64,000 nt of DNA from Kaistella flava (ex Peng et al. 2021) (lineage in GTDB: Bacteria; Bacteroidota; Bacteroidia; Flavobacteriales; Weeksellaceae): the NCBI RefSeq assembly GCF_015191005.1, contig NZ_CP040442.1, forward strand, positions 1,178,001 to 1,242,000. The letters are read 5' to 3'. Shown here one piece after another: positions 9,089-18,405 of this stretch. Position numbers and translations under genes: made by a program. Every line of letters starts with the position of its first letter. Position 1 is the stretch's first letter. A model generated the notes under the pieces. It was given only the letters and a program-made list of their open reading frames with translations, made no database searches and was not told the origin of the DNA.

Positions 9089-9913
9089 TTAAAATTTATT
9101 TTTATATTCAATCATCATTTTTTGAGCAATCGCCAAGTCATTGGATCTCCAATCAGATTCTAATTTCGTTCTTGATTTCGTCAGAAGTTTTTTATAGTCG
9201 AGAAATAAATTATTTTTTTGATCGAAAGCTCTTAACTGATTTACAAATTTTCTCCAACCAATTAAGGTTTCGTGATACATTAGAAAGCGCTTTCCACGAG
9301 GCATATCCAAAGTCCGCGAGTTATTGTACTTATCTTTTAGTAGTGCAAGTTCTTTTTCAAGATGTGCAATTCCTCCATTAGCCAACATATTTTGATACGT
9401 TTTATCCTCCTTTATTTGCCATTGGATATAATTTTGAGGATTGTCGGGAAACTCTTTCAATGGTTTGAGCATTCTTTTATAATAGAGCAACCAAAGAGGA
9501 TCGGCTTCAACAGTTACAGAAGTCCAGTGAGCAAAATCTTGTACGTTTCTTGTGTATAAAGTATCGACTTGAAGTTTGATTTTCTCAGCCTCTTTTCTTT
9601 GAAATTCTAACTCAGCGAATCTTTGAATTTCTAATCCGGTTGGTTTCAATGGTCGAATGTCTGCACCATCCTTGTAATCTCTATTTCTTGATGGAGCGAG
9701 CCAACCCCAAACGGTGGCATAAGCGAAATTGGTTTGTATTCCTAAAAAGTATTTTGGATAGGGACGAAAATCTCCCCATGATTCAAATACCATTCTCTTA
9801 TTGTGCGCGACAATTGAAGGATCATTCAATCTTTTGACTTGCCCATAGCTTAATGAGCTTCCAACAAAAATTGTAAGAAAAAGCAAGATTTTTTTTGTGT
9901 AATTTTTCTTCAT
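9089..9913 (-). CDS. Secreted protein of the conjugation operon, function unknown
   Basis: The 274-residue product has a signal peptide (KKILLFLTIFVGSSLSYGQ). The mature part is rich in aromatic and charged residues (WGDFRPYPKYFLGIQ, WGWLAPSRNRDYKDG, then long helical K/E/L stretches). No known enzymatic motif was seen. It sits only three bases upstream of traJ and five bases downstream of another secreted protein, so it is clearly in the tra operon. By position it could contribute to the periplasmic or outer part of the channel. I do not recognise it as a named Tra protein. Confidence 0.75.
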   Translation of the reverse strand: MKKNYTKKILLFLTIFVGSSLSYGQVKRLNDPSIVAHNKRMVFESWGDFRPYPKYFLGIQTNFAYATVWGWLAPSRNRDYKDGADIRPLKPTGLEIQRFAELEFQRKEAEKIKLQVDTLYTRNVQDFAHWTSVTVEADPLWLLYYKRMLKPLKEFPDNPQNYIQWQIKEDKTYQNMLANGGIAHLEKELALLKDKYNNSRTLDMPRGKRFLMYHETLIGWRKFVNQLRAFDQKNNLFLDYKKLLTKSRTKLESDWRSNDLAIAQKMMIEYKNKF

Positions 9914-9917
9914 CGTA

Positions 9918-10586
9918 TTAATTAAAAAGGTTTTGGTAATAGATTATGATTTTTTTAACAATAGCTCTGTCAAGATTTACATAAGTATTAATGGTCGGAA
10001 TTTGATAGATATATGGAATTTTCTTAGCGTTTTTCAGCCTTATTTTAATACAGATCAGATAGCCATTTATCATTTGAGCTTTGGAAGAAAGATTTTGAAT
10101 CAGTACTTGGCGATCGTAAGGATCCATCAGAAAATCGTTTTCTTCATGAAGTATATCCTGCGTAAGTTCCGCCTGCATTTTAAGGAGTTCCTGTACAGCT
10201 GCTATGTAAAATCTGTTCATTAGAATAGCATATTCGGGATGTTGAGCAGTTAGAGCCAGAACGTCATTTGCATTTTGACCGATTTGTACAAAAGTTTTAG
10301 ATAAATAATATAGTTGCTTTCCTTGCTTGATTGCTGAATTTATATTGGTGAGTTTATCATAGATGAATTCTTGAATGGCAACTACTTGGGCAATTTTTTG
10401 ATTGATATCGTTGTATAACTTTTTCTGCTTTTCATAAGAGTTTAGAAAGGATTCATTGCTCGCCAATCGAACCGCTTGATTTTTGGTCAATTGTGCTATC
10501 AGTTGGTCGTTTATCACAATAGTTTGTCCTTCTGTAAAAGTTAATCCTCCTATAACAGTCAATAGAGCAAGCGTTATTTTTTTCAT
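9918..10586 (-). CDS. Secreted helical protein of the conjugation operon (VirB5/TraI-position candidate)
   Basis: The 222-residue product has a signal peptide (MKKITLALLTVIGGLTFTEGQ) and an almost entirely helical mature region with many Q, N, K and I residues and no cysteine-rich domain. The C-terminus (NLDRAIVKKIIIYYQNLFN) resembles the ends of the secreted proteins at 10597-11274 (INKDKQIVEQIINHF) and 11291-11947 (NTDISIVQNIMWTYKNRF). The three therefore look like diverged paralogues. Bacteroidota TraI proteins in this interval are also short, secreted and helical, so a VirB5-like role is possible but unproven. Confidence 0.7.
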   Translation of the reverse strand: MKKITLALLTVIGGLTFTEGQTIVINDQLIAQLTKNQAVRLASNESFLNSYEKQKKLYNDINQKIAQVVAIQEFIYDKLTNINSAIKQGKQLYYLSKTFVQIGQNANDVLALTAQHPEYAILMNRFYIAAVQELLKMQAELTQDILHEENDFLMDPYDRQVLIQNLSSKAQMINGYLICIKIRLKNAKKIPYIYQIPTINTYVNLDRAIVKKIIIYYQNLFN

Positions 10587-10596
10587 GTTCTTACTA

Positions 10597-11274
10597 TTAA
10601 AAGTGATTGATAATTTGTTCTACAATCTGTTTGTCCTTATTGATATAATTGAGGACAACAAACTTTGTCCACTCCACTTTCCGCTTGATATCTCTGATCT
10701 TCATCAACATAAAAAAGGAATCTCTTCGAAGTCTTGTAACTTCCTCCAAAGCATATTCTAACAAAATTTTTCGTTCGGATTTTTCCATTTGATTAATTGC
10801 ACCATAGGAAAGAACAATACCCGTTAGTAATCGCACAATCATTTGCATATCATCAACAAATTTTATTTCTGCAGGCAAAACAACAATGAGCGAATAAGGA
10901 GCGGTTTGAATTTCTGTAATTATCTTGGATTGAATATCTTGTATTTTCTGACTTTCCAGAAAAATGGCATAACCGGTGGGAATGGCCTGCATTGCAAAAT
11001 CAACAATTCTCAATCGGTCTTGAATTTTAGTCGTGGTTTCCTTAAACTTTTCCCATTGTTTTTTATTGACAACTTCGGTTGCTAAATTGGTGTCTTGCCA
11101 ATTTTTCATTTCTTTCTGTCTTTCATTTTCCTGCATCGTGTGCCGAATCTCTTGATTCATCATCGGAAATGAAACATTCTCTTTTTCCCACGGAGGAGTC
11201 GGATTTCCTCCGGATGAAGTAATTACCAGATAAACTGTTGGAAGCATTATTGAAAGAAATAGTCTTTTTTTCAT
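10597..11274 (-). CDS. Secreted helical protein of the conjugation operon
   Basis: I chose the ATG at 11274 because it begins a signal peptide (MKKRLFLSIMLPTVYLVITSS). An upstream ATG at 11331 would add 19 residues overlapping the previous gene. The mature part is helical. It includes a PTPPWEKENVSFP stretch after the signal and a central hydrophobic segment (VRLLTGIVLSYGAINQM). Its C-terminus resembles its two neighbours (paralogue-like). No catalytic motif was seen. It lies eleven bases upstream of the next tra-operon gene. Confidence 0.7.
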   Translation of the reverse strand: MKKRLFLSIMLPTVYLVITSSGGNPTPPWEKENVSFPMMNQEIRHTMQENERQKEMKNWQDTNLATEVVNKKQWEKFKETTTKIQDRLRIVDFAMQAIPTGYAIFLESQKIQDIQSKIITEIQTAPYSLIVVLPAEIKFVDDMQMIVRLLTGIVLSYGAINQMEKSERKILLEYALEEVTRLRRDSFFMLMKIRDIKRKVEWTKFVVLNYINKDKQIVEQIINHF

Positions 11275-11290
11275 GGTGCTTTTTTTAATA

Positions 11291-11947
11291 TTAAAATCTG
11301 TTTTTATAAGTCCACATAATGTTTTGCACAATGCTTATATCAGTATTGATATAACCTTGAAAAGGATTAATAGACTGAAACCATCCTAACCTTATAGCTC
11401 TTTCGATATTCAGTTTGGTAGAAAGCAACCATATTTTAAGCATTATTACATTTTGAGAAACCGAAAAAAGTAGTTTATAACGATCTCCTGCAGTAGCAAG
11501 ATTTAATTCTCCCGGCTTTAATAAGTCTGTCACATCTGTGGTCAATTTTATGACCTGTTCATACGCTTTTTGAGACGCCTTAACTCCAAAAACAGCATAT
11601 TGTGGTTTGTCTTTTGTTAGAATTAAAATATCACTTGAATACTGTAAACAGCGGTCCAGTTCGTTATAAATCCCAATCACCTGTACTCCATTTTTCAATG
11701 TTCCAGATACCTCATTCAAACCTTTGAGAACGGTGTTTTGAATATTATTTGCCACCACCATCTGTGTTCCTACCCAAGCTTGAGCTTGTTGCAGTTTTGT
11801 TTGTTCCGTAATTGTTTTTTCCTGCTGATTTTCAAGATTATCCGAATATAATTTTAACGCAAGTGTTGTTGTCACATCGATGTAAGTGTTTTGCGCCGAG
11901 ACGAAATTTACTACGATCAACAAAAGAATAAGTCTAAACTTTTTCAT
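11291..11947 (-). CDS. Secreted helical protein of the conjugation operon (TraI/DUF4141-position candidate)
   Basis: This 218-residue protein has a signal peptide (MKKFRLILLLIVVNFVSAQ). Its mature part is helical with a Q-rich stretch (NQQEKTITEQTKLQQAQAW) and no cysteine. The start overlaps the 3' end of traG by 14 bases. In CTnDOT-type operons the gene directly after traG is a DUF4141 secreted protein (TraI), so the position fits a VirB5-like component. The C-terminal NTDISIVQNIMWTYKNRF matches the pattern of the two following secreted proteins. Confidence 0.7.
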   Translation of the reverse strand: MKKFRLILLLIVVNFVSAQNTYIDVTTTLALKLYSDNLENQQEKTITEQTKLQQAQAWVGTQMVVANNIQNTVLKGLNEVSGTLKNGVQVIGIYNELDRCLQYSSDILILTKDKPQYAVFGVKASQKAYEQVIKLTTDVTDLLKPGELNLATAGDRYKLLFSVSQNVIMLKIWLLSTKLNIERAIRLGWFQSINPFQGYINTDISIVQNIMWTYKNRF

Positions 11948-14900
11948 AATCGTGCTTTTTAGAATGAAGGAGTTCTTTTAAATTCAATCCACGATCTTGC
12001 ATTTCCTGTCCAATTATTTTCAAAATATTTTGGTCTTTGTTTGCATTTCTTATTTCCTGATAATAACCAAGAATATCTTCATCAAGAGGTTGTTGATAGA
12101 GATTGACTAAACCAACCATATTTTCCATTTTGTCCTCCAGTTCAGTAAAGTCTTTGATAAAAAGTTGCAGTGCTTCATCATAACTATCAGATTGATGCGC
12201 GTAATATTCAATGGCGATCTTCTCGGGTTTCTCTGTCGTATAGGTTAAATATTGCTCCAAGGCAACTTCATTCCCATAGACTTCTCCTTTCGATCCACGT
12301 TTCAAATAGAATTCCTTGAAGCGGCTTCTTCCGAACTTATTATTCAGATTATTAATGGTGAAAATCTTGTTTTGTTCCACTTTGTTTAGTGATAGCAAAG
12401 AGGCGATTTTATCAAAATTATCTTTGAATTTAGTCTGGTCTAATAAGATAAAAGTGTCAGAGTTATTAATGATAGAATCCTTCACAATGGTGTTGCCAAT
12501 AATATCATCGAGTTCCTGAGTTACCACGACCGCTTCACCCCAGAATTTCCTTACTGTTTTATACAAATAAAGAATATAACCTCCCATTAATTTTGAGGCA
12601 ATTGCTTTCCAAGCTTCTTCGATAATTAATGCTTTTCGTCGGTCTTTTCTCAATCGCATTTTCTGGATGAACGTGTCCATAATAATAAGCGTGACGATTG
12701 GAAATAGTTTTGGATTATCTTTTACATTATCAATCTCAAAAACAATAAAGGGCTCATCAAATAAAGTACTATCTGCATTTTCATTCAGCGTTGTGCCATA
12801 TCGTCCACCTTTGTAAAAGTCTTTTAATACGAATAAGAAGGTTCTTAGTTTGAATTCACTTTCATCAATTCGGTGCTTTTTATTATTGAGATAAATCGGT
12901 AAGAACTGATCACAATAGTCGTAGAAACTGTTAAATGATAATTCTGCAAACGCAAGTTTATTCTCTAACTCAACAATTCTTTTGATGAGCGCTTTTCGTA
13001 GTGCATCGTTCCATTCTTTGGTATTCTCTGGTCTTTTTATTACAGAGTTAGCTTTGGTCAAAATGAGTTGCGTTTCGTCATAAATTTTTCTTTTTTCTTC
13101 ATCATTCAAAGTTTCGTAAGCTTCAAAGACTTGAAAAAATTTAGAAGAATCGTAATCCGGGTTATCCAAATTTTTATCGGGATGATAAATCTGAATCATT
13201 TTCCGTCCTTTTTCTCTAACATGAGCAGTGGTAGCATCAAAAGGAATTTCCAGAATATCGTAATAGGTTTGATGCTCTTTAATTTCGCTTTCAAAATCAG
13301 CATGAATATCCTCTTCGTGAATGTTGTATTTTTTCAAATAATGAAACAAATCTTCAGAGCTTTTCTCTTCGTACCAATTGTTGCCACCATTAAAAAACTG
13401 ATGATAATAAGACATCAACACATTATCTAAAATAGATTTTTGAGTCGAACTCATCGAAGCATCTGCACCTTGCCAAATCAAAAAAATAAGATTGGTTAAA
13501 AACTCAATTTTTTCAATATTGAACTCCTCTTTATCCATTAAAAAGGGATTCATTGTGATTGGTTTTTCTTCGGTGTATTGAATATATCTTCCACCCTTGT
13601 AAGCACAAAGACCGGAATAGGAATCGCCGGTATCTACAATAATTACATCATAATTGTAAGTAAGATATTGTTCCACGATATTGTTCATCAAAAAAGATTT
13701 ACCAGAACCGGACGGACCAAGTACAAACTTATTTCTGTTATTTATTCTGCCGGTTTTCATTGGTAAATCTGATGGGTCTATTTTTAAGGGTACTCCTTGT
13801 CGATCTGTGAAGCGTAAGTAAAAATTTGATTCTTCGTTTACGGGATAACTTTCTTTAAAAAAAAAACAAAGCGCAGCTTCGCTTGTCGTTGTAAATAAAT
13901 CGTATGATTTCAGTTCCACTGCATTTCCGGGAATAGAACATCTAAAAAGTTCCAGTTGATTGTAAGAATTTTGGGAAACGATAATTCCTTTCATGAACAA
14001 TTTATTTTCAATTAAGGATTGAGTTTCTTCCATTTTTTCAAGAGAATCTGTAGAATAGGAAATAGAAAAATGGGCATCGACGATGAGTTGACCGTCCATC
14101 GCTATATTATGAAGCAGTTCATCAATTTCTTCTGCAACGATGGCATTTGAGGGTGAATTATTAGCGACGCCTTCATGCTTTTTATTCTTTTTTTCTAATT
14201 CTCGCTGTTTTGAAGCTTGATGAGGAATCGAAATAATCTGATTGTAAACGATGGTTTTGTAATCGTCTAATTCATTGATAAAAGAAAAATTGTCAACTGC
14301 TGTTTCCGAAGCGGAACCGTTACCACCTAAATAGGAATAGGTTTCAATTTCTGAAGGTAATTCGATTTTTTCTATGTCTACGAAACTAATCGTTTTAACA
14401 AATTTGTTACCGATGTTAAGATGTTCATGCGTGGCTTTAATATTATCAAAAGAAGGCGTTTGAGCAAAATTCATTGATAAAATTCCACTGATATAATGTT
14501 CGAAATCCTTTTCCTTTAAAAACTGGGGATCGCAGTCATTTTGAGATAATAGCATAAAGATTTTAAGGCATTTATCTCTTAATATTTTGTACGCTTTTTC
14601 AGAAAAATTGTATTTGATTTTCTTTGTATTTTGATCTATTATATCTGTAAACAATAAAAGGGTATCGATGGTTTTGAACATCCTACCGTCAAAATGTTCG
14701 GAATATTTTTGCTGTAAAAATTCATTTGATTTTTCAGCAGTATATTTTTGTTTACTGAAAATATCAACCTTCTGAACAATATGACTTTCCCCAATGATCG
14801 CAACAACTTGATTCAAAACCGTATGAAATTGTAGATAGGCATCAGGATCAGCAGAATATTGTTCTACATTATTTTTGATTTGAATTCCGATAACAGGATT

Positions 14901-14999
14901 GCCGAACTGACCGATGAGCACATCAAAATTCCAGTTATTATCTTTCCCGTAATCATACCCGATAAAAGGAATATCAAAAGTTTTTTTCTTTAAGTTCAT
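11934..14999 (-). CDS. traG: TraG, VirB4-family conjugation ATPase with an embedded J-domain
   Basis: The 1021-residue product is the motor ATPase of the transfer system. The N-terminal ~400 residues form the TraG-specific region. Walker A GPSGSGKS is at about 427-434, the Walker B region LIIEEAW at about 787-793, and the VVTQELDDI motif follows. A VirB4-like C-terminus ends near residue 1010. Between the Walker motifs, at about residues 577-645, lies a complete J-domain signature. YYDILEIPFD starts helix I, YHPDK has the invariant HPD at 606-608, then FFQVFEAYETLNDEEKRKIYDE. The protein is ~200 residues longer than the usual ~800-residue TraG, consistent with an insertion in the helical lid region. 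Overlaps traF by 26 bases. Confidence 0.92.
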   Translation of the reverse strand: MNLKKKTFDIPFIGYDYGKDNNWNFDVLIGQFGNPVIGIQIKNNVEQYSADPDAYLQFHTVLNQVVAIIGESHIVQKVDIFSKQKYTAEKSNEFLQQKYSEHFDGRMFKTIDTLLLFTDIIDQNTKKIKYNFSEKAYKILRDKCLKIFMLLSQNDCDPQFLKEKDFEHYISGILSMNFAQTPSFDNIKATHEHLNIGNKFVKTISFVDIEKIELPSEIETYSYLGGNGSASETAVDNFSFINELDDYKTIVYNQIISIPHQASKQRELEKKNKKHEGVANNSPSNAIVAEEIDELLHNIAMDGQLIVDAHFSISYSTDSLEKMEETQSLIENKLFMKGIIVSQNSYNQLELFRCSIPGNAVELKSYDLFTTTSEAALCFFFKESYPVNEESNFYLRFTDRQGVPLKIDPSDLPMKTGRINNRNKFVLGPSGSGKSFLMNNIVEQYLTYNYDVIIVDTGDSYSGLCAYKGGRYIQYTEEKPITMNPFLMDKEEFNIEKIEFLTNLIFLIWQGADASMSSTQKSILDNVLMSYYHQFFNGGNNWYEEKSSEDLFHYLKKYNIHEEDIHADFESEIKEHQTYYDILEIPFDATTAHVREKGRKMIQIYHPDKNLDNPDYDSSKFFQVFEAYETLNDEEKRKIYDETQLILTKANSVIKRPENTKEWNDALRKALIKRIVELENKLAFAELSFNSFYDYCDQFLPIYLNNKKHRIDESEFKLRTFLFVLKDFYKGGRYGTTLNENADSTLFDEPFIVFEIDNVKDNPKLFPIVTLIIMDTFIQKMRLRKDRRKALIIEEAWKAIASKLMGGYILYLYKTVRKFWGEAVVVTQELDDIIGNTIVKDSIINNSDTFILLDQTKFKDNFDKIASLLSLNKVEQNKIFTINNLNNKFGRSRFKEFYLKRGSKGEVYGNEVALEQYLTYTTEKPEKIAIEYYAHQSDSYDEALQLFIKDFTELEDKMENMVGLVNLYQQPLDEDILGYYQEIRNANKDQNILKIIGQEMQDRGLNLKELLHSKKHDYEKV

Positions 15000-15300
15000 G
15001 ATTTACTTTTTTTGGTAAAAGTTTTACATTTCTGAATTTTGTCGGAATAATGTGCAATTCTTCTTCGTTCCTTGTTTTGTTATATAGCCCTTTGCTATCC
15101 TGCATTTTGTAACTGAGAAAGACTCCAGTTCCTCCTATTGCTGCGCCGATGATCATTCCGAATAATCCAAACAAAGAAGAAAGTATCGCAACTGTAATAA
15201 GTCCACCAACGGCTGAACCCATCGCGAAGTAGATATACTTGTCTTTTAGTCCGAAAAATATAAGGGGCTTTTTCAACCCCTTATAAAGGAAATATCCCAT
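14974..15300 (-). CDS. traF: TraF, small membrane protein (DUF4133)
   Basis: The 108-residue start at MGYFLYKGLKKPL (15300) was chosen because its ATG overlaps the traE stop as TAATG and begins the conserved TraF/DUF4133 sequence. An upstream in-frame ATG at 15402 would read through traE. Two membrane helices follow (YIYFAMGSAVGGLITVAIL and LFGMIIGAAIGGTGVFL). TraF occupies the VirB3 position next to VirB4 and is usually cotranslated with it; here it overlaps traG by 26 bases. Confidence 0.87.
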   Translation of the reverse strand: MGYFLYKGLKKPLIFFGLKDKYIYFAMGSAVGGLITVAILSSLFGLFGMIIGAAIGGTGVFLSYKMQDSKGLYNKTRNEEELHIIPTKFRNVKLLPKKVNHELKEKNF

Positions 15301-15593
15301 TAGAATATTGCCGCAATAAATGTTGGAACTAGCAAAAGGAAAATACAGGCACCTCCCCAACCAACAATTTCTTTGTTGATGTCTTGGTCTCCATTCGTCC
15401 ATTTGTTGTAAATCCTAATTCCTCCGACCGTTCCTACGATGGCACCAATGGCATAAATCAGCAATCCCAAATCGGTGATATAACCGGAAATAGTTGAGGC
15501 TGCTGCACCTAAAGCCGCACTACCACCAGATTGTGCAAATGCAGGAGTTAAGGACAGAACAATCGCAAAAACAGTTATTGCTCTTTTCATCAT
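15300..15593 (-). CDS. traE: TraE, small membrane protein (DUF4134)
   Basis: A start at 15593 gives a clean signal peptide (MMKRAITVFAIVLSLTPAFAQ). An earlier ATG at 15623 would add ten polar residues. After a Gly/Ser/Ala-rich segment come two hydrophobic helices (LGLLIYAIGAIVGTVGGIRIY and WGGACIFLLLVPTFIAAIF) typical of DUF4134 TraE, the VirB2/pilin-like position. The last codons overlap the traF ATG. Confidence 0.87.
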   Translation of the reverse strand: MMKRAITVFAIVLSLTPAFAQSGGSAALGAAASTISGYITDLGLLIYAIGAIVGTVGGIRIYNKWTNGDQDINKEIVGWGGACIFLLLVPTFIAAIF

Positions 15594-15657
15594 TTTGTGT
15601 TTTTTGAATTCTTGATTCATCATGTTAAAAAATTAAGGGTTAAAAATTATTATTGAT

Positions 15658-16221
15658 TTACATTGCGGATGATTGATAAACTTTGAATCCATCGATGTTC
15701 TTAATTAATTGAACATTGGTTTCAGCTAGATTTAACATTTTCTTCCATCGGTCACTATTTAATTTTTTGATTGCTAAATTCACTTCGTCATTTTGTTGGT
15801 TCTGAATTCGTTCATCGTCGATTATTACGGAATCAAGTTTCTCTTCAAACTTTAGTTCGGAATCTTCAATAATTTTTTCTTCGGTTGGTTCTATCAATTT
15901 TTTAGCATTAAACGAATCAATGTTTTGTTCAGATTCAAACCGTTCTCTCCAATGATCCATATTTTGTCTTTCTTCTAACAGCGTTGTTTCAATTGGAAAT
16001 TCACGTTGACTAAATGATTTTGGAGTATTTAAATTTTCGACATCTTCAATACCTACAGTTGTGACTTCGGTTTTGTTTAACTCCTCAAAATCAAGGTGAT
16101 AAAAGTCTTCATTCTCTTCAGAATTCACAGCAGATTCTTTTTTAAGAAAGAGGTCATAGACGATATTCCCAACGTAATAGAGTGCATAAAGTGCGAGTAG
16201 AATAATGATAAATTGTGTCAT
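15658..16221 (-). CDS. Single-pass membrane protein of the conjugation operon (TraD-like position)
   Basis: The start at 16221 (MTQFIIILLALYALYYVGNIVYDLF) gives an N-terminal membrane helix. The longer frame from 16323 would overlap traA in another frame and adds basic non-conserved residues. The rest of the 187-residue product is acidic and polar, with a helical C-terminus (AIKKLNSDRWKKMLNLAETNVQL). The Bacteroidota operon has poorly conserved genes (traB-D) between traA and traE, and this is one of them. No motif allows a firmer name. Confidence 0.7.
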   Translation of the reverse strand: MTQFIIILLALYALYYVGNIVYDLFLKKESAVNSEENEDFYHLDFEELNKTEVTTVGIEDVENLNTPKSFSQREFPIETTLLEERQNMDHWRERFESEQNIDSFNAKKLIEPTEEKIIEDSELKFEEKLDSVIIDDERIQNQQNDEVNLAIKKLNSDRWKKMLNLAETNVQLIKNIDGFKVYQSSAM

Positions 16222-16255
16222 TTGTTTCAAGTGTTTTTTCTGGTAACATTTTTTA

Positions 16256-16906
16256 TTAAAGCGAAATTTCCAGCGATCCGTTGATGCAATTAATGAGCTC
16301 ATCCAATGAGTTTTTAACTGCATATTTTTGATGTTTCGTTAATTCTCTCGTACTAATTGTTTGTAGACAATTCCTTTTAAAAACAGGGTTCTTCAATAGA
16401 AGACCATATTTTACTATTTCCGAATCCATTCCTTCCTGATTAAGATATTTATAGCCTTTATCATATTTTGACCGGATAAAAATTCGTTCCGCCTGGCTTT
16501 CTAACTGTCCCATTAAATTGACAAATACTAAAGTTGATTTTGCAGAGACATCAGAATATTCAAAAGGGATAATGATGAAATCGCTATAAATCAATAAATC
16601 GATATATTTTTCATCCAGCGTTCCTGCCAAGTCAAACAGGTTAATATCTTCACTCTCTTTAAGTCCAATAATGGTTTCAAAATCGGAAAACGGCTGCTCC
16701 ACTTCCTCCTCTATAATTTCCACTTCGTAAAGCTTTGGAAGATTCAGCGCTTCATCTTCCTTCCATTTGTGGTAAAATGATTTTTGAAAATCAAAATCAA
16801 AGACATTAAGCTTTCTTTTTGAAATTGTCGAAATGTAATTAGCGAAGGCAATGGCAAGTGTAGTTTTACCGGTTCCTCCTTTCTGAGTTGCAAAAGTGAT
16901 AATCAT
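16256..16906 (-). CDS. traA: TraA, ParA/MinD-type ATPase of the conjugation operon
   Basis: The 216-residue product starts MIITFATQKGGTGKTT, with the deviant Walker A KGGTGKTT at residues 9-16. A switch-like VFDFDFQKS (about 35-43) and NLFDLAGTLDEKY as Walker B-like motif follow. ParA-family proteins occupy the head of Bacteroidota tra operons and are thought to help substrate or complex positioning. It lies 11 bases downstream of the relaxase gene. Confidence 0.88.
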   Translation of the reverse strand: MIITFATQKGGTGKTTLAIAFANYISTISKRKLNVFDFDFQKSFYHKWKEDEALNLPKLYEVEIIEEEVEQPFSDFETIIGLKESEDINLFDLAGTLDEKYIDLLIYSDFIIIPFEYSDVSAKSTLVFVNLMGQLESQAERIFIRSKYDKGYKYLNQEGMDSEIVKYGLLLKNPVFKRNCLQTISTRELTKHQKYAVKNSLDELINCINGSLEISL

Positions 16907-16917
16907 TTTTTCCGTTT

Positions 16918-18405
16918 TTATTTTCTACGTTTTCGTTTCTTTTTAAGTTCATTCTCAGCAGGATCTTTTGCAGTTATCGTACTCTTCATCAATTCAAATA
17001 ACATTTCATCTACTGCTTTTATAATCTCATTTTTTTCATTATTTTGAGGTCGGTTTTCTATTTCCATATTGAAAACACTTTCTGGATTGAAATATCTTTG
17101 GTATTCATTTTCTCCCAATAATGATCGAAGTTCTCCGATATAATGGAATCTGGTGTGAACTGCGTACACTTTTCCATCCTCACTTTTTGTAATAGAAATA
17201 CAATCATTCACTTTTCCCTTCGTTTTAATAAAATCCCTTACTTCATTTTGAACTTTTCTATAGGTATCCAAATCTTTTTTTCCTCTGTTTTCAAAAAGCA
17301 TAAAATCTTGTAATCCGGCTACTGGATTTTTTATTTTTAAAAATTCAAGTAGAATCATTTTTGACTCTAGATTGGGAATATTGTAATCCTTCAATATTTC
17401 AAAAAGCTTTTTATCAATTTTATCAGAAGTAAATTCAAACAATTCATTCATTTTCAACACTTCACTTCCTTTATATACCTTTCCAGATTTGTGGTCAATC
17501 AAAGTGTACCCAAACGGTTTTAAATCTTCTTTTTGATGAAAAATTATATCTATTCCAAAAATGTCTTTCAGCTTTTTTTGAAGTTCACTTTCAAACTCAA
17601 TTTTCATTTTTGAATGATTTTCTCGAGGAGCTAATTTTTCATCTGGTAGCATTGATTCTTGCCTCCTATTATCTTCCACTTTAAAAACTCTATTCGAATG
17701 AATCTCTTTATATTTTATCAAAATAGCTTTGATTTGATTTTTCCTGTTGTCATTCTTTTGGTGGTCAAAAATGATTTGATTACCATCAATAGTTTTCTGT
17801 TTCACTCCGTTTTTTAGAATATCAAAAGCGTTTTCATCTTTCTTATTTTTGACCATTTTGTATCCGCTTCTTTCGAGTAAAGTTTCCAGTTGGTTAAGAG
17901 AACTGATCTTGTATTTCAATAATTTGTTTAATTTTTCATCCTCATTGAGTCCGTATATTTTTTCCATCACTTGAGCCAACGCTTTTTGTGATTTTAGCTT
18001 TTCATAGCTATCATTAATCTTCTTCCCGGTTGTTTTGTCCACTCTTGTAGTAACCATATGCACATGGTTATTATCGGTGTCATTATGAAAAACTACTGTA
18101 AATGGCTGTTTTCCGTAACCCATTTCATCCATGAAATTTTCTGCAATCTTCGCCAACTCCTCTTTCGAATGTTCCTGAAATTTGGTCGAGATCATGGCGT
18201 GAAACTGAGGTTTTAGTACTTTTTTATTCCCAATTGAAATCGCTCTCAAATAATCTCTGACTTGCTCTTTCTTACTGGACTCATTAATGAATGATGGGAA
18301 ATTTTTCATCAGCATTAATTCTCCGCTTCCTTTATCAATTTTCTTATCGTTGTAATTGACTCCGGGAAAACTCGAACCCGCCGCAGCCATAACCTTAACA
18401 ATCAT
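16918..18405 (-). CDS. mobB: MobB relaxase (MobP-type mobilization nuclease)
   Basis: The 495-residue product has the relaxase fold signatures near its N-terminus. FHAMIS lies at 68-73 and VFHNDTDNNHVHMVTTRV carries the metal-binding histidines H107, H114 and H116. The VNYND tyrosine (Y18) is the likely nicking residue. The C-terminal half is charged and ends in a basic tract (KKKRKRRK). It should cut oriT and stay covalently attached to the transferred strand. Its ATG overlaps the stop of mobA by four bases, so the two are coupled. Confidence 0.9.
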   Translation of the reverse strand: MIVKVMAAAGSSFPGVNYNDKKIDKGSGELMLMKNFPSFINESSKKEQVRDYLRAISIGNKKVLKPQFHAMISTKFQEHSKEELAKIAENFMDEMGYGKQPFTVVFHNDTDNNHVHMVTTRVDKTTGKKINDSYEKLKSQKALAQVMEKIYGLNEDEKLNKLLKYKISSLNQLETLLERSGYKMVKNKKDENAFDILKNGVKQKTIDGNQIIFDHQKNDNRKNQIKAILIKYKEIHSNRVFKVEDNRRQESMLPDEKLAPRENHSKMKIEFESELQKKLKDIFGIDIIFHQKEDLKPFGYTLIDHKSGKVYKGSEVLKMNELFEFTSDKIDKKLFEILKDYNIPNLESKMILLEFLKIKNPVAGLQDFMLFENRGKKDLDTYRKVQNEVRDFIKTKGKVNDCISITKSEDGKVYAVHTRFHYIGELRSLLGENEYQRYFNPESVFNMEIENRPQNNEKNEIIKAVDEMLFELMKSTITAKDPAENELKKKRKRRK

